A stretch of DNA of 21,446 nucleotides, from contig CALDPX010000025.1 in assembly GCA_937911745.1 (NCBI GenBank), forward strand, positions 1 through 21,446, in the 5' to 3' direction. Below are positions 7,323-14,466 of the stretch, in pieces; within the stretch, counting starts at the first letter, position 1; each line of letters opens with the position of its first letter. Source of the DNA: an uncultured Alistipes sp. Lineage in GTDB: Bacteria; Bacteroidota; Bacteroidia; Bacteroidales; Rikenellaceae. Under the pieces are notes generated by a model, which saw only the letters and a program-made list of their open reading frames with translations, was not told where the DNA came from and did not search any database. The position numbers and the translations under genes are program-made.

Positions 7323-8588
7323 ATGAAGAAATTGTATGTATATGCCGATTTTGATTGGCTCAAGGAGGTTGAGTTTGTTGGAGAACTTGGCTACGAATCA
7401 CTTCGTGGTTCGGACAGTTATAGTTTCAAGTTTGCAGATAGTTGGATTAAAAAGTATAATGCTATTACCCTCAGCGAAGACCTTAACAATTATCCGGGGA
7501 TACAATATACCCAGCTGAATAAAGATATTTTCGGTTGCTTTGCCGATGCTCTTCCTGATAGATGGGGACGAACTCTTCTCCTTCGTCGTGAGCAGATATT
7601 GGCACAAGAGGAAAACAGACCTATACGCCGACTATCATCGTTTGACTTTTTGACGGGTATTGATGACTTTTCCCGTATGGGAGGATTCCGATTCAAAGAA
7701 ACACTTGATGGCGAGTTCATAAACGCGGACAACTCTTTGCGTATTCCCCCGTTGACCGACTTGCGCGAACTCATTGCAGCAAGCAAAGAGATTGAAAAAA
7801 GCGAGGATGCTAATACCCTCCCCGAAAAACGATGGATTGCTCAACTTGTGCAGCCAGGTTCTTCGCTCGGTGGTGCTCGTCCCAAAGCAAATGTTGTAGA
7901 TACGGACCATAGTATATATGTTGCAAAGTTCCCATCATTGAAGGATGATTATGATGCAGGATTATGGGAACATTTCTGTCATATATTAGCCAAAAATGCG
8001 GGTATAAACGCAGCCGAAACAAAGGTTATATTGGCGAATGATAAATACCACACACTGCTTTCTCGTCGTTTTGACAGAACAGATGACGGCAAACGAATTC
8101 ACTTTGCATCGGCAATGACATTGCTTGGATTGAACGATGGTGACAATGCAACAACAGGTAACGGCTATTTGGATATTGTTGATATTATCATTAGCGGTTG
8201 TACCGATGTTGATGCGAACTTGCGAGAGTTGTTCCGCCGAGTTGCATTCAATATATGTGTCGGCAACAGCGACGACCATTTCCGTAACCACGGTTTTCTG
8301 CTTACTGCAAAAGGGTGGACACTATCGCCTGCATACGATATGAATCCAACGCTGAACGAGCACCAAAGTCTGCTTATTAACAGTAAGACTAATAAAGCCG
8401 ATTTGTCCATTCTGCTCGCTTCTTGCGGGGAGTATATGCTCACACCTGAGGTTGCCAAGGGTATAATAATAGAGGTCGTAACGGCTGTCAAGGATTGGAG
8501 AGTATTAGCAAATAGATTAGGTATTGCTAAACGAGAAATAAGTTTGTTTGAGGGAGTGTTTGATAATAGAGTTACTAATGTTAAATAA
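7323..8588 (+). CDS. hipA: HipA-family serine/threonine kinase toxin
   Basis: The 421-aa length is usual for full HipA proteins. The N-terminal HipA_N-like part (about 1-130) includes DIFGCFADALPDRWGRTLL. The kinase core follows: a glycine-rich, Ser-containing loop PGSSLGGARPK at 178-188 (the equivalent segment in E. coli HipA carries the autophosphorylated serine), a VAKF lysine at 202, SRRFDR at 247-252, the catalytic loop GNSDDHFRNHGF at 314-325, and the metal-binding AYD at 337-339. All key residues appear present, so the kinase is probably active. Family role: phosphorylation of an aminoacyl-tRNA synthetase or other target to trigger growth arrest. It is coupled to hipB, and DUF2971 starts 8 nt downstream. 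Confidence 0.92.
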   Translation: MKKLYVYADFDWLKEVEFVGELGYESLRGSDSYSFKFADSWIKKYNAITLSEDLNNYPGIQYTQLNKDIFGCFADALPDRWGRTLLLRREQILAQEENRPIRRLSSFDFLTGIDDFSRMGGFRFKETLDGEFINADNSLRIPPLTDLRELIAASKEIEKSEDANTLPEKRWIAQLVQPGSSLGGARPKANVVDTDHSIYVAKFPSLKDDYDAGLWEHFCHILAKNAGINAAETKVILANDKYHTLLSRRFDRTDDGKRIHFASAMTLLGLNDGDNATTGNGYLDIVDIIISGCTDVDANLRELFRRVAFNICVGNSDDHFRNHGFLLTAKGWTLSPAYDMNPTLNEHQSLLINSKTNKADLSILLASCGEYMLTPEVAKGIIIEVVTAVKDWRVLANRLGIAKREISLFEGVFDNRVTNVK

Positions 8589-8596
8589 TCTTCTAT

Positions 8597-9649
8597 ATGG
8601 AAAACAAGAGAAGTGAATTCAAGAAACTATTAGAAGAAACGGTTATACCCGAAGTTATGTCTTATGAAGAAAGAGAACCTCTGTTAAAACCGTTATTAGA
8701 ATATGTGCATAGCATATTACCTCAAAAATTATTTAGATATCGTGATTGTTCTGAGACTCAATTTGATGCTTTTTACAATGATAGAATATATGCAGGTAAT
8801 GCTCAGAAATTTAATGATCCATATGATTGTCTTATCAGGTATGATAAACAATACCTATATGACTCTATAAAACAAGGTGCTTCAAAAGAATATATAAGAA
8901 AATTAAGAGACAGTTTAAGAGAAGGAGAACCTTTTCCTGAGTTTGTTGCATCATTATATGGTGAGGAACGCACAAAAATACTGAAAGAAACCATCTTAAA
9001 CGCAACCGACGAAGATATAGAAAAGAATAATCTAATCTTCGGAATGAGTAAGGACGAGTTTTTTAATCAAATTGAAAATGTGTTCCGTGAAGCAGAATCT
9101 TATTTAAGACGTAGTACTTTTATTGCCTGTTTTAGCGAAACTGTCAAATCGGTTACAATGTGGTCACATTATGCAAACTCTCACAAAGGTTTTGTTTTAG
9201 AATACGACCTGAGAAACAGACAAATCAAATGTGATAATTGCGAAAACAAATTAACATGTAGAGACAGAATAGTACACAATCTATATCCTATCATTTATGA
9301 CCATAAAAGATATGACGGGACATCCTTTGTAGATTGTTTTTTAGGTAGGCATATGGGGCTTTTCTCAAAATTAAGCGATGTAATGTTTATCAATAAGGCG
9401 GCATTATATAAATCACCACAATGGGCATATGAAAAAGAGTGGCGTTTATTCCTAGATAAACAGAACTCATACGGTCTTCCTTATTTATGCACAGAGATAC
9501 GTCCTGTTGCAATATATTACGGCAGGGATATTTCAGCTATAAACAAGCAAATTCTTAGTAATATCGCCAAAGAAAAAGGATTAAAAGAGTATCAAATGTA
9601 CATTGATGTTCAATCTGAACAATATACGATGAAGTTTAAAGAAGTGTGA
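8597..9649 (+). CDS. DUF2971 family protein
   Basis: This 350-aa protein shows the pattern of DUF2971: KLFRYRDC (44-51), FNDPYDC near 72-78, ACFSETVKSVTMWSHYANSH (177-196) with GFVLEYDL following, and SPQWAYEKEWRLF (273-285). The family is common in accessory regions beside toxin-antitoxin and defence genes; I know of no established reaction for it. A cysteine cluster, CDNCENKLTC (212-221, C-x2-C-x5-C), could bind metal and may be a local elaboration. The 8-nt gap after hipA suggests co-transcription, but G+C falls clearly from hipA to this gene, so the two may have separate histories. Confidence 0.8.
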   Translation: MENKRSEFKKLLEETVIPEVMSYEEREPLLKPLLEYVHSILPQKLFRYRDCSETQFDAFYNDRIYAGNAQKFNDPYDCLIRYDKQYLYDSIKQGASKEYIRKLRDSLREGEPFPEFVASLYGEERTKILKETILNATDEDIEKNNLIFGMSKDEFFNQIENVFREAESYLRRSTFIACFSETVKSVTMWSHYANSHKGFVLEYDLRNRQIKCDNCENKLTCRDRIVHNLYPIIYDHKRYDGTSFVDCFLGRHMGLFSKLSDVMFINKAALYKSPQWAYEKEWRLFLDKQNSYGLPYLCTEIRPVAIYYGRDISAINKQILSNIAKEKGLKEYQMYIDVQSEQYTMKFKEV

Positions 9650-9668
9650 TATATTGTTATTTTACAAC

Positions 9669-10145
9669 ATGGATAAAAATGCAATAGGTGATCGTGGGGA
9701 AAGTATATTTATGTCCCGCATAACGGAAGGTTTTTTATTTAGAGTTTATTTTCTTGGAGAAAAAGCTCCTATTGGTGATTTTATATTAGAGATAAACGAA
9801 GAATCTACTCCATATGAGTGTATGATACAAGTAAAATCAACAAGAACTGGATATAATGCATCAGGAAATCTAAAAGCAAAAGTATCAAAAGGGAAATTAA
9901 CAAAGTTGATAAATCGACCTCTTCCAACATATGTTGCCGGTGTTGACGAGATAGACGAGAAAGTATATATATGTCCTGCTTTTGATGCAAACAACACAAT
10001 ATCATCTATCCCGACTAATCACATTCTAGAGAAAGGCAATCCTGTGAGCCAAACAACATTAAGTAGGCTCAAAGATGATATTATCAATTATTGGCAAAGT
10101 ATAAATATCCATAACCATAAAACTAATTACAATAGTATCCTATGA
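9669..10145 (+). CDS. DUF4365-like PD-(D/E)XK nuclease-fold protein
   Basis: I start at ATG 9669 (MDKNAIGDRGE, 158 aa) rather than the TTG at 9654, because GDRGE begins the conserved domain. The layout matches the DUF4365/restriction-endonuclease-like fold: Glu11 in GDRGES, Asp37 in PIGDFILEI, then IQVKST with Gln54-x-Lys56. Together these resemble the E...D...(E/Q)xK active site of PD-(D/E)XK enzymes. Later residues (about 85-150) are less conserved. Predicted role: a small nuclease or nuclease-like DNA-binding subunit. The stop overlaps the next start by 4 nt (ATGA), so it is probably a two-component unit with the 324-aa protein. The target is unknown. Confidence 0.7.
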   Translation: MDKNAIGDRGESIFMSRITEGFLFRVYFLGEKAPIGDFILEINEESTPYECMIQVKSTRTGYNASGNLKAKVSKGKLTKLINRPLPTYVAGVDEIDEKVYICPAFDANNTISSIPTNHILEKGNPVSQTTLSRLKDDIINYWQSINIHNHKTNYNSIL

Positions 10146-11116
10146 ATAGAATAGAAATGAAAGAATGGCGTAGTATACAAATTGCTGCTACTATACTATA
10201 TAGATTGAGTGACAATATCAAAATAGAAATTATCAATAATGTTTTGTACAATTTCAAAGTTATCATTCCAGATTCTAATTTATGTTTTGCTATTAAATTA
10301 GCTAGTTCCTCTTTTACAAGAAGTATTAGTTACAAGACATATTTGGAAGAACTCAAAACAAAGTTTAATAACAATTGTGATGGTTTTATCCCTATCATCT
10401 TAATGTGTGTAAACGAGTCCACAGAAACAGCTATGTGGGGATTTCAAGTAGGATGGTTATACAATAAACCGATAATTTTTGATAAAGTTAAATTTATGAC
10501 TTCAAATGAAAAAAGTTGGAATTTAATAAATGATCATATAAAATCAATGGATAACACAATTAGGATATTATCTATATATGGAATGAAAATAATGAAATCA
10601 TTGGAGGTTGCTGTAGATAACAATCAACAGACATTTAAAGCTGAATTTGTATACTTTCGTGATTTCTCAGATATATATAAAATGAAACAAACATCATATA
10701 TGACTGATAAAGAACGTTTTTACAAGTCGTTAAATGGTATTTCTGAGGAAGAATTCCCAACAGATGCTTTAGATAAAATTATATATCAAAGCATAAGTTC
10801 TAAATATCACATAGCTAATACTCGTTCAAGACTTGTGATATCTACATTTGAGTTGCGCAATTTACAGCAGTACAAAAATCGTATACATAAGAAGGGTAAT
10901 ATAGTCATTGTGCCTGACCAAATATTGCCCATACTAAATGGGATGTGTATTCCCAAAATAGATATAGATATATTCCCATATTTGCCGATTTCTGCTGATA
11001 TTTTTAGTAATATATCAATTACTCATATTATGCCATTTGCAAATTGGATAGAAAATTATAGCAAAATCATTGCAGATACAAAAACATTGCATAACATTGA
11101 AGAATTCTTTCAGTAA
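10142..11116 (+). CDS. Unknown 324-aa partner of the DUF4365-like protein
   Basis: I do not recognise a family. The protein is soluble-looking, with no signal peptide or clear membrane helix. Its first 60 residues (KEWRSIQIAATILYRL, then LYNFKVIIPDSNLCFAIKLA) can be laid over the DUF4365-like neighbour: a helix, a strand ending in NF in place of GDF, and a strand ending AIK in place of QVK. This suggests a related fold with some active-site residues lost. The later part has several hydrophobic strands (GNIVIVPDQILPILNG, ITHIMPFANWIENY). The 4-nt overlap with the upstream gene argues for translational coupling and a complex. It is the last gene of the rightward run, ending 26 nt before the promoter of the putative RNA. 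Confidence 0.6.
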   Translation: MNRIEMKEWRSIQIAATILYRLSDNIKIEIINNVLYNFKVIIPDSNLCFAIKLASSSFTRSISYKTYLEELKTKFNNNCDGFIPIILMCVNESTETAMWGFQVGWLYNKPIIFDKVKFMTSNEKSWNLINDHIKSMDNTIRILSIYGMKIMKSLEVAVDNNQQTFKAEFVYFRDFSDIYKMKQTSYMTDKERFYKSLNGISEEEFPTDALDKIIYQSISSKYHIANTRSRLVISTFELRNLQQYKNRIHKKGNIVIVPDQILPILNGMCIPKIDIDIFPYLPISADIFSNISITHIMPFANWIENYSKIIADTKTLHNIEEFFQ

Positions 11117-11142
11117 TCTTTTTCTACTAATTGAATTTTCAC

Positions 11143-11150
11143 TACCTTTG
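11143..11150 (+). promoter_or_regulatory. -7 box TACCTTTG upstream of the putative RNA
   Basis: TACCTTTG matches the Bacteroides -7 consensus TAnnTTTG. The expected -33 position holds only a T-rich stretch (ATCTTTTTCT near 11117-11126). Transcription would begin around 11157, at the first base of the AGTAG hairpin. Confidence 0.5.
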
Positions 11151-11156
11151 CATCAA

Positions 11157-11339
11157 AGTAGGAACTCTACTCTGCGAGACACTGCAAAATGGTGCAGAAA
11201 TCAGGTGGAGCAATAGCGGGAGATTACGTTCGTTGCAATTCTTTAACGCATAGATATAGAGCCATTTAGAAATGAAGCTCATTTCCCGGTGGCACCACGA
11301 AATACAAGGGCAGGAGACTTATAAAGTCACCTGCTTTTT
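11157..11339 (+). ncRNA. Candidate structured small RNA or leader (about 180 nt)
   Basis: No ORF of note lies here, yet the segment is bounded by a -7 box and an intrinsic terminator and is rich in hairpins. These are AGTAG/CTACT (11157-11171), CTGCA/TGCAG (11182-11197), CGTT/AACG (11231-11248), GAGCCATT-TAGA-AATGaaGCTC (11259-11280), and a longer pairing CGGGA (11217-11221) with TCCCG (11284-11288) that encloses the last two. I cannot assign it to a known RNA family. It could be a free-standing regulatory RNA, the attenuated leader of the integrase that once followed, or an element-specific RNA of the mobile element. Pairings were found by eye only. Confidence 0.45.
11310..11339 (+). terminator. 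Intrinsic terminator
   Basis: The stem GCAGG-A-GACTT / AAGTC-A-CCTGC has one A/A mismatch and the loop ATA, and is followed directly by TTTTT (11335-11339). This is a textbook rho-independent terminator on the plus strand, 20 nt before the integrase stub. Confidence 0.8.
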
Positions 11340-11359
11340 GTTTATGTAGCGTCTGAGAG

Positions 11360-11752
11360 TTGGCTCCTACCTTAGATAAACACAATAAACTTGGGATCAC
11401 CTGCAAATTCTTTGTGCCGTTGCTCGAATATCCGTTGCAGATACTCGAAAAATACAAGAATCACCCACTATGCAAGGAGCGAGGTACGCTTCTGTCCGTA
11501 TATGCCAACCAGAAGATGAACTCCTACTTGAAAGAGATTGCGGACTTTTGCGGAATTAAAAAGCACCTTACGATGCATACCGTCCGCTATACATTTGCTA
11601 CGACAATCACGCTGGCGAATAATGTAAAGCTGGAAAATGTGTCAAAAATGCTCGGCCATACCAATACCCGAATGACACTCCACTACGCCCATATTATGAA
11701 CGAGTCTCTCGCCCAAGAGATGAGCAAAGTCGCAGAGATAATGGGAGAGTAA
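11360..11752 (+). pseudogene. Truncated tyrosine recombinase (integrase C-terminus)
   Basis: About 130 codons remain of a protein that normally has around 400 in Bacteroides. The surviving part covers the end of the catalytic domain: HTVRYTFATT with the His-x-x-Arg pair, LGHTNTRMTLHYAHI with the second His and the Tyr nucleophile, and the usual NQKMNSYLKEIADFCGI lead-in. The N-terminal DNA-binding domains and the first catalytic Arg are absent, and no matching sequence lies upstream, where the candidate RNA sits instead. RYT replaces the usual RHT. The reading frame given begins at a TTG and may not be a true start. It is best read as an inactive relic marking the edge of an integrated element. 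Confidence 0.8.
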
Positions 11753-11775
11753 CAATAAAATGTAGCTCCGTTATA

Positions 11776-13083
11776 TTAGTCCAATACTACGGCAAATGTC
11801 ACCCTTCCCTCCTCGTTGTGTTTTAGGCGTAGGGAGCCGCCATGGAGGCGGATGATTTGGCGAGAGACGGCAAGGCCGATGCCCGAGCCGTCGGTTTTGG
11901 TGGTGAAGAATGGTGTGAAGATATTTTCGGCTACCTCGGCAGGGATTGCAGAGCCGTTGTTGGTTATCTCTATTTGTATGCGCTCTTCTGCATCAATCGT
12001 TGAGTGGATAGTTATCTTGTGGTCGCAATCCTGTGCCAGGAGTGCCTCGGTGGCGTTTTTCAAGAGATTGACCATCACCTGCGACATTAGCGCGCGGTCG
12101 GCATAGAGCATCGTATCCTCGGGCTCGATGCTCACTTCAACCTCGATGCCCTCGTGCGGAATGAGCGACAACGACTCCGCCACCAACTCCGAGAGGTAGA
12201 ACGGTGCTTTCTGCGGCGTGGGGATGCGTGTAACAGCACGGAACGAATCAACAAAGCGAAGCAGGCGATCCGAAGTCGCGTGTATCGTCTCCAAGCTTTG
12301 TCGCATCGTCTCAGCATCGCCCGATGACGAAAGGAGCGTATGGCTAATAGAGGTTACGGGCGCAAGCGAGTTCATAATCTCGTGCGTAAGGATGCGGGTC
12401 AGTTTCTCCCACGACTCCACCTCCTTGCGGTCAAGCTCTTCGTGGATATTGCCGATTGATATTACCCTCAACTGCTTGCCCTCGAACTCCATAGCCGAAC
12501 AACTCAGCACCAAGTTTTGGTCGCCAATCTCGGTGGCGAAGCGGGCGGTAAGCTGTGCACCCGGTTCGATACGGTGCATCGCCTCGCAAAGCTCCTCGCT
12601 CAAGATGCGCAGTTGGTCGATATGGTTTAGTCGCTCCATACCCACAATGCGGAGCGCCTTCGTGTTGGTCTGCGCCACTGTGCCGTTCTCCATCACGGTA
12701 ATGATGCCGATATTGGCGCACTCCATAATCAACTCAAAGTACTTTTCACGCTCACGAATCTGCATCTTGGCGTTGTCCATCACCTCCTTGATGCGGTTGA
12801 GCGATTGATTGACCAAAGCGTGGCGTGTGATATTGGGGTTCTCGGTAAAGCGGAAGGAGTAGTCGTCGTTCTGCACAGCGTTGAAGACAAACATCAGTCG
12901 CTCGACCAACTCGTTGTAGATACGGAAGAGTCGAAAGAGGCAGAAGATAATAATCGGAATGGTGGCTATGAGGTGTGCGTGGCGATTGGTCGCCCACACA
13001 TAGCCCGACAAAGCCGCCATCAGGATAATGACTGCTGCGTATGCACCGATTTTGCCATAAGGTATGTTCTGCTGTCGTTTCAC
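11776..13083 (-). CDS. NtrB/NtrY-like sensor histidine kinase
   Basis: The 435-aa protein has two N-terminal membrane segments (about 12-31 and 37-52), a linker, a PAS-like region (about 115-215), and a HisKA segment with phospho-acceptor His234 in THEIMNSLAPV. The ATPase boxes are N (VNLLKNATEA, 338-347), G1 (ITNNGSAI, with NNG instead of the common DNG), F (FTPFFTTK, 389-396) and G2 (GSGIGLA, 399-405). The start is GTG 13083, which in the ancestral layout overlapped the regulator's TGA as GTGA. It pairs with the sigma-54 response regulator encoded upstream, now separated from it by the metallopeptidase gene. Predicted role: envelope signal sensing and phosphorylation of that regulator. It converges with the integrase stub, with no terminator seen between. 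Confidence 0.9.
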   Translation of the reverse strand: MKRQQNIPYGKIGAYAAVIILMAALSGYVWATNRHAHLIATIPIIIFCLFRLFRIYNELVERLMFVFNAVQNDDYSFRFTENPNITRHALVNQSLNRIKEVMDNAKMQIREREKYFELIMECANIGIITVMENGTVAQTNTKALRIVGMERLNHIDQLRILSEELCEAMHRIEPGAQLTARFATEIGDQNLVLSCSAMEFEGKQLRVISIGNIHEELDRKEVESWEKLTRILTHEIMNSLAPVTSISHTLLSSSGDAETMRQSLETIHATSDRLLRFVDSFRAVTRIPTPQKAPFYLSELVAESLSLIPHEGIEVEVSIEPEDTMLYADRALMSQVMVNLLKNATEALLAQDCDHKITIHSTIDAEERIQIEITNNGSAIPAEVAENIFTPFFTTKTDGSGIGLAVSRQIIRLHGGSLRLKHNEEGRVTFAVVLD

Positions 13084-13104
13084 AAGCCGTAGCGTTTAAT
13101 CTTG
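13036..13104. repeat. 69-bp direct repeat, copy 1 (kinase 5' end)
   Basis: This 69-bp block equals 14398-14466 except for four bases (13039, 13042, 13052, 13057). It contains, on the minus strand, the last codons of the response regulator out of their normal context, the kinase GTG start, and the first 16 kinase codons. The 47 bp on the regulator side are identical in both copies. Confidence 0.95.
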
Positions 13105-14397
13105 CATATCATATAATTTATCGTGTATAGGACTACACAAACGCTCAAAGTCAGCATATTGTAAGTCTGGTTTCCCGTTGCACTCATTATAGAATCGTGC
13201 AATATAAAATACCACTGTATCATATCCAATCTCTTGCGCAATGTTATCGAGCATTACAATACCCTTGCGATATGTTACAGAGATATTGTTGTTGTCAGTA
13301 ACATCTACAGGATGAATGTCTTGTTCCGTATCTTTTATTTTATTCCAACTTGCACGACAGCTATCAAGCAGAGTTTCATACTCTTCTATGCCAACAATAT
13401 CGCGTATGCACATAAGTGTCATAAACTCATTTAGAGTCTCAATGATAAAGGCATAGCCACGCACTCCGCTTTCTATATACATTGTATACTCGCCCATCCA
13501 ACGATGTCCTACCTCGTGGATGAGTGGGTAGATGTCGGGATATGTGGCAAACTTCTCTTGCGATGCAGATATAAATCCCATATTATATCTATTGAAAGAG
13601 CCATTGCCATTGTGAAAGATAAAGGCTGGATATGCCGAGATGCCATACCTATTGCATAGATACTTATCGCCATACTTTTCCTCAAACCAACGAATAGATT
13701 GTTCGGTTAATTGACATAGTAACTCACAACGAGCAGAATCGGCTTGCTTACCAATAACCTGATAGATACCACACCTATAACCTCCCGTCATTATCTGCTT
13801 TTCATACTTATCTCTACTCAAAAATGCAAAGTTTATTGGCACACAACGATTTTCTCTGTGCCACTTAGTAGCATCAATGCCACTATGTGAAACCACCAAT
13901 AGAGAGTCTGGAGAAGAGAATTTAATCCTTGCAGAATACTCCATACCTCTTTGGGTCGGATAATAGAATTCGCCACTTGGACTGTATATACTCTCCCAAA
14001 TCTCAGCACCAGAATCTCCGTACATTAGTGCCGATGTGAGATTCATATAAATGTATTCCATTTTTACCCTCTGTATATTCCTGCGATTACGGTAGAATGT
14101 AATTTGCTTTGAGGTGTAATCTATATTATATCTGATATTATCGGGCATTATGTGTAGCTCCTGTATAGTTTCATCCTGCAAAGGTCCTCCAAAGTCCAGG
14201 GTAATAGAGTCGTATTCGGCAAAATTTATGGTAAAAGCACACTCTATTCTGATGGTCCCATCTCCAGCAGTGCGTTTATCAAACATAATTCGATAATTGG
14301 TTGCAGACTGAGCGATAGCTGAAAAAATGGATAAAATTGAAAAAGCTAAAGCAATAAACATAACTTTAGCACACCTCTCTATCTGAAAATAGGTCAT
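13096..14397 (-). CDS. Secreted M1-like zinc metallopeptidase
   Basis: I start at ATG 14397 (MTYFQIERCAKVMFIALAFS, 433 aa), which gives a good signal peptide ending near IFSAIAQS. A GTG at 14445 would only add MKRQQNIPYGRIGAYA, copied from the kinase gene. The zinc motif HEVGHRWMGEY (HExxH at 294-298) matches M1/gluzincin peptidases (HExxHxWFG), and NEF about 25 residues later probably supplies the third ligand. The N-terminal 200 residues look like the beta-rich domain of M1 enzymes. It is shorter than full aminopeptidases, as are many secreted Bacteroidales M1-like proteins. Predicted place: periplasm or outside. It sits between regulator and kinase, flanked by 69-bp repeats, and its ATG abuts the repeat edge; its last codons and stop lie inside copy 1. 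Confidence 0.8.
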   Translation of the reverse strand: MTYFQIERCAKVMFIALAFSILSIFSAIAQSATNYRIMFDKRTAGDGTIRIECAFTINFAEYDSITLDFGGPLQDETIQELHIMPDNIRYNIDYTSKQITFYRNRRNIQRVKMEYIYMNLTSALMYGDSGAEIWESIYSPSGEFYYPTQRGMEYSARIKFSSPDSLLVVSHSGIDATKWHRENRCVPINFAFLSRDKYEKQIMTGGYRCGIYQVIGKQADSARCELLCQLTEQSIRWFEEKYGDKYLCNRYGISAYPAFIFHNGNGSFNRYNMGFISASQEKFATYPDIYPLIHEVGHRWMGEYTMYIESGVRGYAFIIETLNEFMTLMCIRDIVGIEEYETLLDSCRASWNKIKDTEQDIHPVDVTDNNNISVTYRKGIVMLDNIAQEIGYDTVVFYIARFYNECNGKPDLQYADFERLCSPIHDKLYDMQD

Positions 14398-14466
14398 TGC
14401 ATAAGCACCGATTCTGCCGTAAGGTATGTTCTGCTGTCGTTTCACAAGCCGTAGCGTTTAATCTTG
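14398..14466. repeat. 69-bp direct repeat, copy 2 (regulator 3' end)
   Basis: This is the partner of 13036-13104. It still encodes the true end of the response regulator (KIKRYGL and stop) followed by a severed kinase start reading MKRQQNIPYGRIGAYA. Three of the four differences from copy 1 are synonymous in the kinase frame and one is Lys to Arg. Confidence 0.95.

Larger units (their letters stand above)
1..11752. mobile_element. Accessory/defence-like island, left end outside window
   Basis: This is a proposed unit, not a proven one. The stretch is visibly AT-rich and packed with families typical of defence islands: restriction-methylase, KAP NTPase, AbiE-like pair, HipBA-like pair, DUF2971 and a DUF4365-like nuclease fold. 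It stops at a truncated tyrosine recombinase, after which G+C rises and two-component, protease and efflux genes of resident type begin. No direct-repeat attachment sites were identified, and the left border is not in the window. The hipBA segment (about 6996-8588) looks less AT-rich than its flanks, so the island may be a composite of several acquisitions. Confidence 0.45.

Noticed and set aside
12218..12808. 196-codon open frame on the plus strand.
   Set aside because: It lies wholly antisense to the histidine kinase gene, lacks any recognisable motif, and arises from the higher G+C codon pattern.
14398..14445. GTG start at 14445 for the metallopeptidase, adding MKRQQNIPYGRIGAYA.
   Set aside because: These residues are the copied kinase N-terminus inside the repeat. 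ATG 14397 directly yields a signal peptide, which a 16-residue extension would spoil.
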